DNA of 48,349 nt from positions 1 to 48,349 of the forward strand of contig JALUAG010000064.1 of the NCBI GenBank assembly GCA_027045875.1, written 5' to 3'. The notes under the pieces are model-generated. The model was not told the DNA's origin, did not search any database, and worked only from the letters and a program-made list of their open reading frames with translations. Shown in pieces: positions 47,234 through 48,349 of the stretch; position 1 is the stretch's first letter; every line of letters starts with the position of its first letter. The translations under genes and the position numbers were made by a program. This stretch comes from Alphaproteobacteria bacterium. Its GTDB lineage: Bacteria; Pseudomonadota; Alphaproteobacteria; Geminicoccales; Geminicoccaceae.

Positions 47234-48006
47234 TTCCCTCGTACCCGTCTCCCGAGCTCGTCCGGCGAAAGCCCGTAGAGGGCGTCGAGGAACGCGATCT
47301 TGAAGCTGCCCGGACCGCGGGCCTCGCCCGCCGCCATGTCGCCGGCGACGTCGAAGGTGATGATGGCGCCGATCGCCGCCTCGAAGGCATCCCCCGCCAC
47401 CGCGAGAAAACCGCCGGTCAGCGCGGAAAGGGCACAGCCCATGGCGGTCACCCGCTGCATGAGGGGGCTGCCGAGGCCGATTCTGAAGCCGCGGCTGCCG
47501 TCGGTGACCTGATCCACGGTGCCGGTGGCCAGCACCACGGTGCCGAAGGCGCGGGCGAGTGCTCCCGGCTCCTGTCCGGCACCGGCGAGACAGGCGATCT
47601 CCGCATGGTTGGCGCGCAGCACGGTGGGCTGGCGGTGGAGGAGATCGAGGGCGAAACGCCGCCGCTTTCCCGCCTGGTCGACCTTGACCGGATCGAGCAG
47701 CCAGGGACGGCCGTGGGCGAGGGCCGCCGGCACCGCCCGTTCGATGGCGGTCTCGCGGTCGGCGTCCAGCATGCCGAGATTGACCACCAGCGCCCGGCTC
47801 GCGATGACGAATTCCTCCACCACTTCGGGCCGCGAGGTCAGGCTCGGCTCGGCACCGGCCGCCAGCAGCACGTTGGCCGACAGCGGCATGGCGACGGGGC
47901 TCGTGAGCACGTGCACCGCCGGCCGCTCGCGGCGCAGGCGCGCGAGCAACGTGCCGGCGATCGCGATCGCCTGCTCGAGGGGGAAATCTTCAGGAGTGGT
48001 CCGCAC
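47230..48006 (-). CDS. thiM: Hydroxyethylthiazole kinase
   Basis: Phosphorylates 4-methyl-5-(2-hydroxyethyl)thiazole for salvage. It has 258 residues of the ribokinase fold. HVLTSPVAMPLSANVLLAAG replaces the usual HxITNxVVxNxxAN segment, so the N-terminal substrate loop is unusual; VTAMGCALSALTGGFLAV keeps the catalytic cysteine. It is the first gene after the TPP riboswitch. The start is GTG 48006, and GAGGG four bases upstream sits in a hairpin arm. No thiazole-synthesis genes (thiG, thiS, thiO) are present, so this operon appears to serve salvage. Confidence 0.9.
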   Translation of the reverse strand: MRTTPEDFPLEQAIAIAGTLLARLRRERPAVHVLTSPVAMPLSANVLLAAGAEPSLTSRPEVVEEFVIASRALVVNLGMLDADRETAIERAVPAALAHGRPWLLDPVKVDQAGKRRRFALDLLHRQPTVLRANHAEIACLAGAGQEPGALARAFGTVVLATGTVDQVTDGSRGFRIGLGSPLMQRVTAMGCALSALTGGFLAVAGDAFEAAIGAIITFDVAGDMAAGEARGPGSFKIAFLDALYGLSPDELGRRVRGK

Positions 48007-48010
48007 GGTG

Positions 48011-48034
48011 CCCTCGACCGGCTGCCGTCGAGGG
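48011..48034 (-). promoter_or_regulatory. Hairpin sequestering the thiM ribosome-binding site
   Basis: Read on the minus strand, CCCTCGAC and GTCGAGGG form a perfect 8-bp stem with an 8-nt loop. The 3' arm contains the GAGGG that would serve GTG 48006. There is no U tract, so it is better read as a translational on/off element for the upstream TPP riboswitch than as a terminator. Confidence 0.7.
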
Positions 48035-48062
48035 ATGTGCGATGGTCAGGCGGTGCGCCAGC

Positions 48063-48154
48063 ATCTCAAATCCCTTCGCCGGTATGATCCGGATCAGGTT
48101 CGACGGGTTGCCGGCTTCCGGCTCTCAGCCCCCTCCGGGGCACCCCGTTGAGAT
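48063..48154 (-). ncRNA. TPP riboswitch (THI element)
   Basis: On the minus strand the conserved blocks are all present in order: ACGGGGTGCCCC, GGGGGCTGAGA, AACCCGTCGAACCTGATC, CCGG, then the closing GGCGAAGGGATTTGAGAT. The P1 stem is formed by ATCTCAA (48154-48148) and TTGAGAT (48069-48063). It binds thiamine pyrophosphate and would shut off the whole thiM-thiE-thiD-TRAP-thiZXY operon. The expression platform is the hairpin at 48011-48034. Confidence 0.97.
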
Positions 48155-48162
48155 CCGCTGCG

Positions 48163-48191
48163 AAGGTAGGACCGTCGGGCCGGCCTGACAA
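48163..48191 (-). promoter_or_regulatory. Promoter of the thiamine operon
   Basis: On the minus strand TTGTCA (48191-48186) and TACCTT (48168-48163) are 17 nt apart. The predicted transcript start, about 7 nt downstream, falls at about 48156, right before the first base of the riboswitch P1 stem. This agreement supports the site. Confidence 0.6.
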
Positions 48192-48198
48192 GGGCGGA

Positions 48199-48228
48199 TT
48201 GTTGCCGCCCACCGGTCCCGCCTATAAG
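48199..48228 (+). promoter_or_regulatory. Candidate promoter of the rightmost gene
   Basis: TTGTTG (48199-48204) and TATAAG (48223-48228) are 18 nt apart, just before the ATG at 48252. The -10 box is strong and the -35 moderate. It would give a leader of about 17 nt. Confidence 0.4.
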
Positions 48229-48251
48229 CGGCGGACGGGAATGGGAGCGCC

Positions 48252-48349
48252 ATGACCGAGCCGGCGATGACGGTGTCCGGGAACGGGGGCGGCGAGGAGA
48301 TCGGGGATCCGATTCTGGCCGAAGTCCTGCGCCTCGCGCGCGAGGTGGC
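48252..48349 (+). CDS. 5' end of an unidentified gene
   Basis: An open frame from ATG 48252 runs to the window end, giving 32 codons. The start MTEPAMTVSGNGGGEEIGDP is probably disordered, and the following LAEVLRLAREV looks like the first turns of a helix. GGGAG lies about 6 nt before the ATG, and a TATAAG -10 box lies upstream. It is divergent from the thiamine operon. There is too little sequence to assign a family. Confidence 0.5.
   Translation, partial: MTEPAMTVSGNGGGEEIGDPILAEVLRLAREV

Overview
The window is a very G+C-rich, tightly packed chromosomal segment that looks like a free-living alphaproteobacterium, probably a Rhodospirillales/Geminicoccales-type lineage. The placement rests on the rpiB-nrdR-ribD-ribE-ribB-ribH-nusB-thiL gene order, a glutathione-dependent formaldehyde pathway, OpgC, NnrU, a TakP-like TRAP receptor and a thioredoxin-reductase-type ferredoxin reductase. 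I saw no tRNA, rRNA, CRISPR array, insertion sequence, integrase or phage gene. Genes are commonly joined by 4-nt stop/start overlaps, and six convergent gene pairs meet with almost no intergenic DNA.

Left part (1-15 kb): a truncated xylulokinase gene runs off the left edge and is divergent from a histidine operon hisG-hisB-hisH-hisF-hisAIE. The last gene encodes an apparent single-chain HisA-HisI-HisE fusion. Next come a hydroxyacid-oxoacid transhydrogenase, a divergent MetF-like protein, a ClC/CBS chloride transport protein, a PcrA/UvrD helicase and prmA. On the minus strand lies a glutathione-dependent formaldehyde oxidation unit (class III alcohol dehydrogenase, S-formylglutathione hydrolase) followed by a small exported SNase-like nuclease.

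Middle (15-34 kb): an AfuABC-type ABC importer that would usually be annotated as ferric, but whose binding protein has the sugar-phosphate type ligand residues; a BDH2-like SDR; a PP2C phosphatase; a CBS protein; a histidine phosphatase; NnrU; HutI divergent from OxyR; OpgC; a ferredoxin plus ferredoxin-NADP reductase pair; an aldehyde dehydrogenase; and a translationally coupled PEP synthase/PfkB phosphofructokinase pair facing an L-lactate dehydrogenase gene.

Right part (33-48 kb): a long minus-strand cofactor run (rpiB, nrdR, ribD, ribE, ribB with a degenerate RibA domain, ribH, nusB, thiL, ldh), then a plus-strand SRPBCC protein and hutH, then a TPP-riboswitch-controlled thiamine salvage operon (thiM-thiE-thiD-TRAP receptor-thiZ-thiX-thiY). 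Together with thiL this gives a salvage route from imported pyrimidine and thiazole to TPP. The TRAP receptor lies inside this operon without its usual membrane subunits and is the most unexpected element of the window, together with the HisA-HisI-HisE fusion. The start of an unidentified plus-strand gene lies at the right edge.
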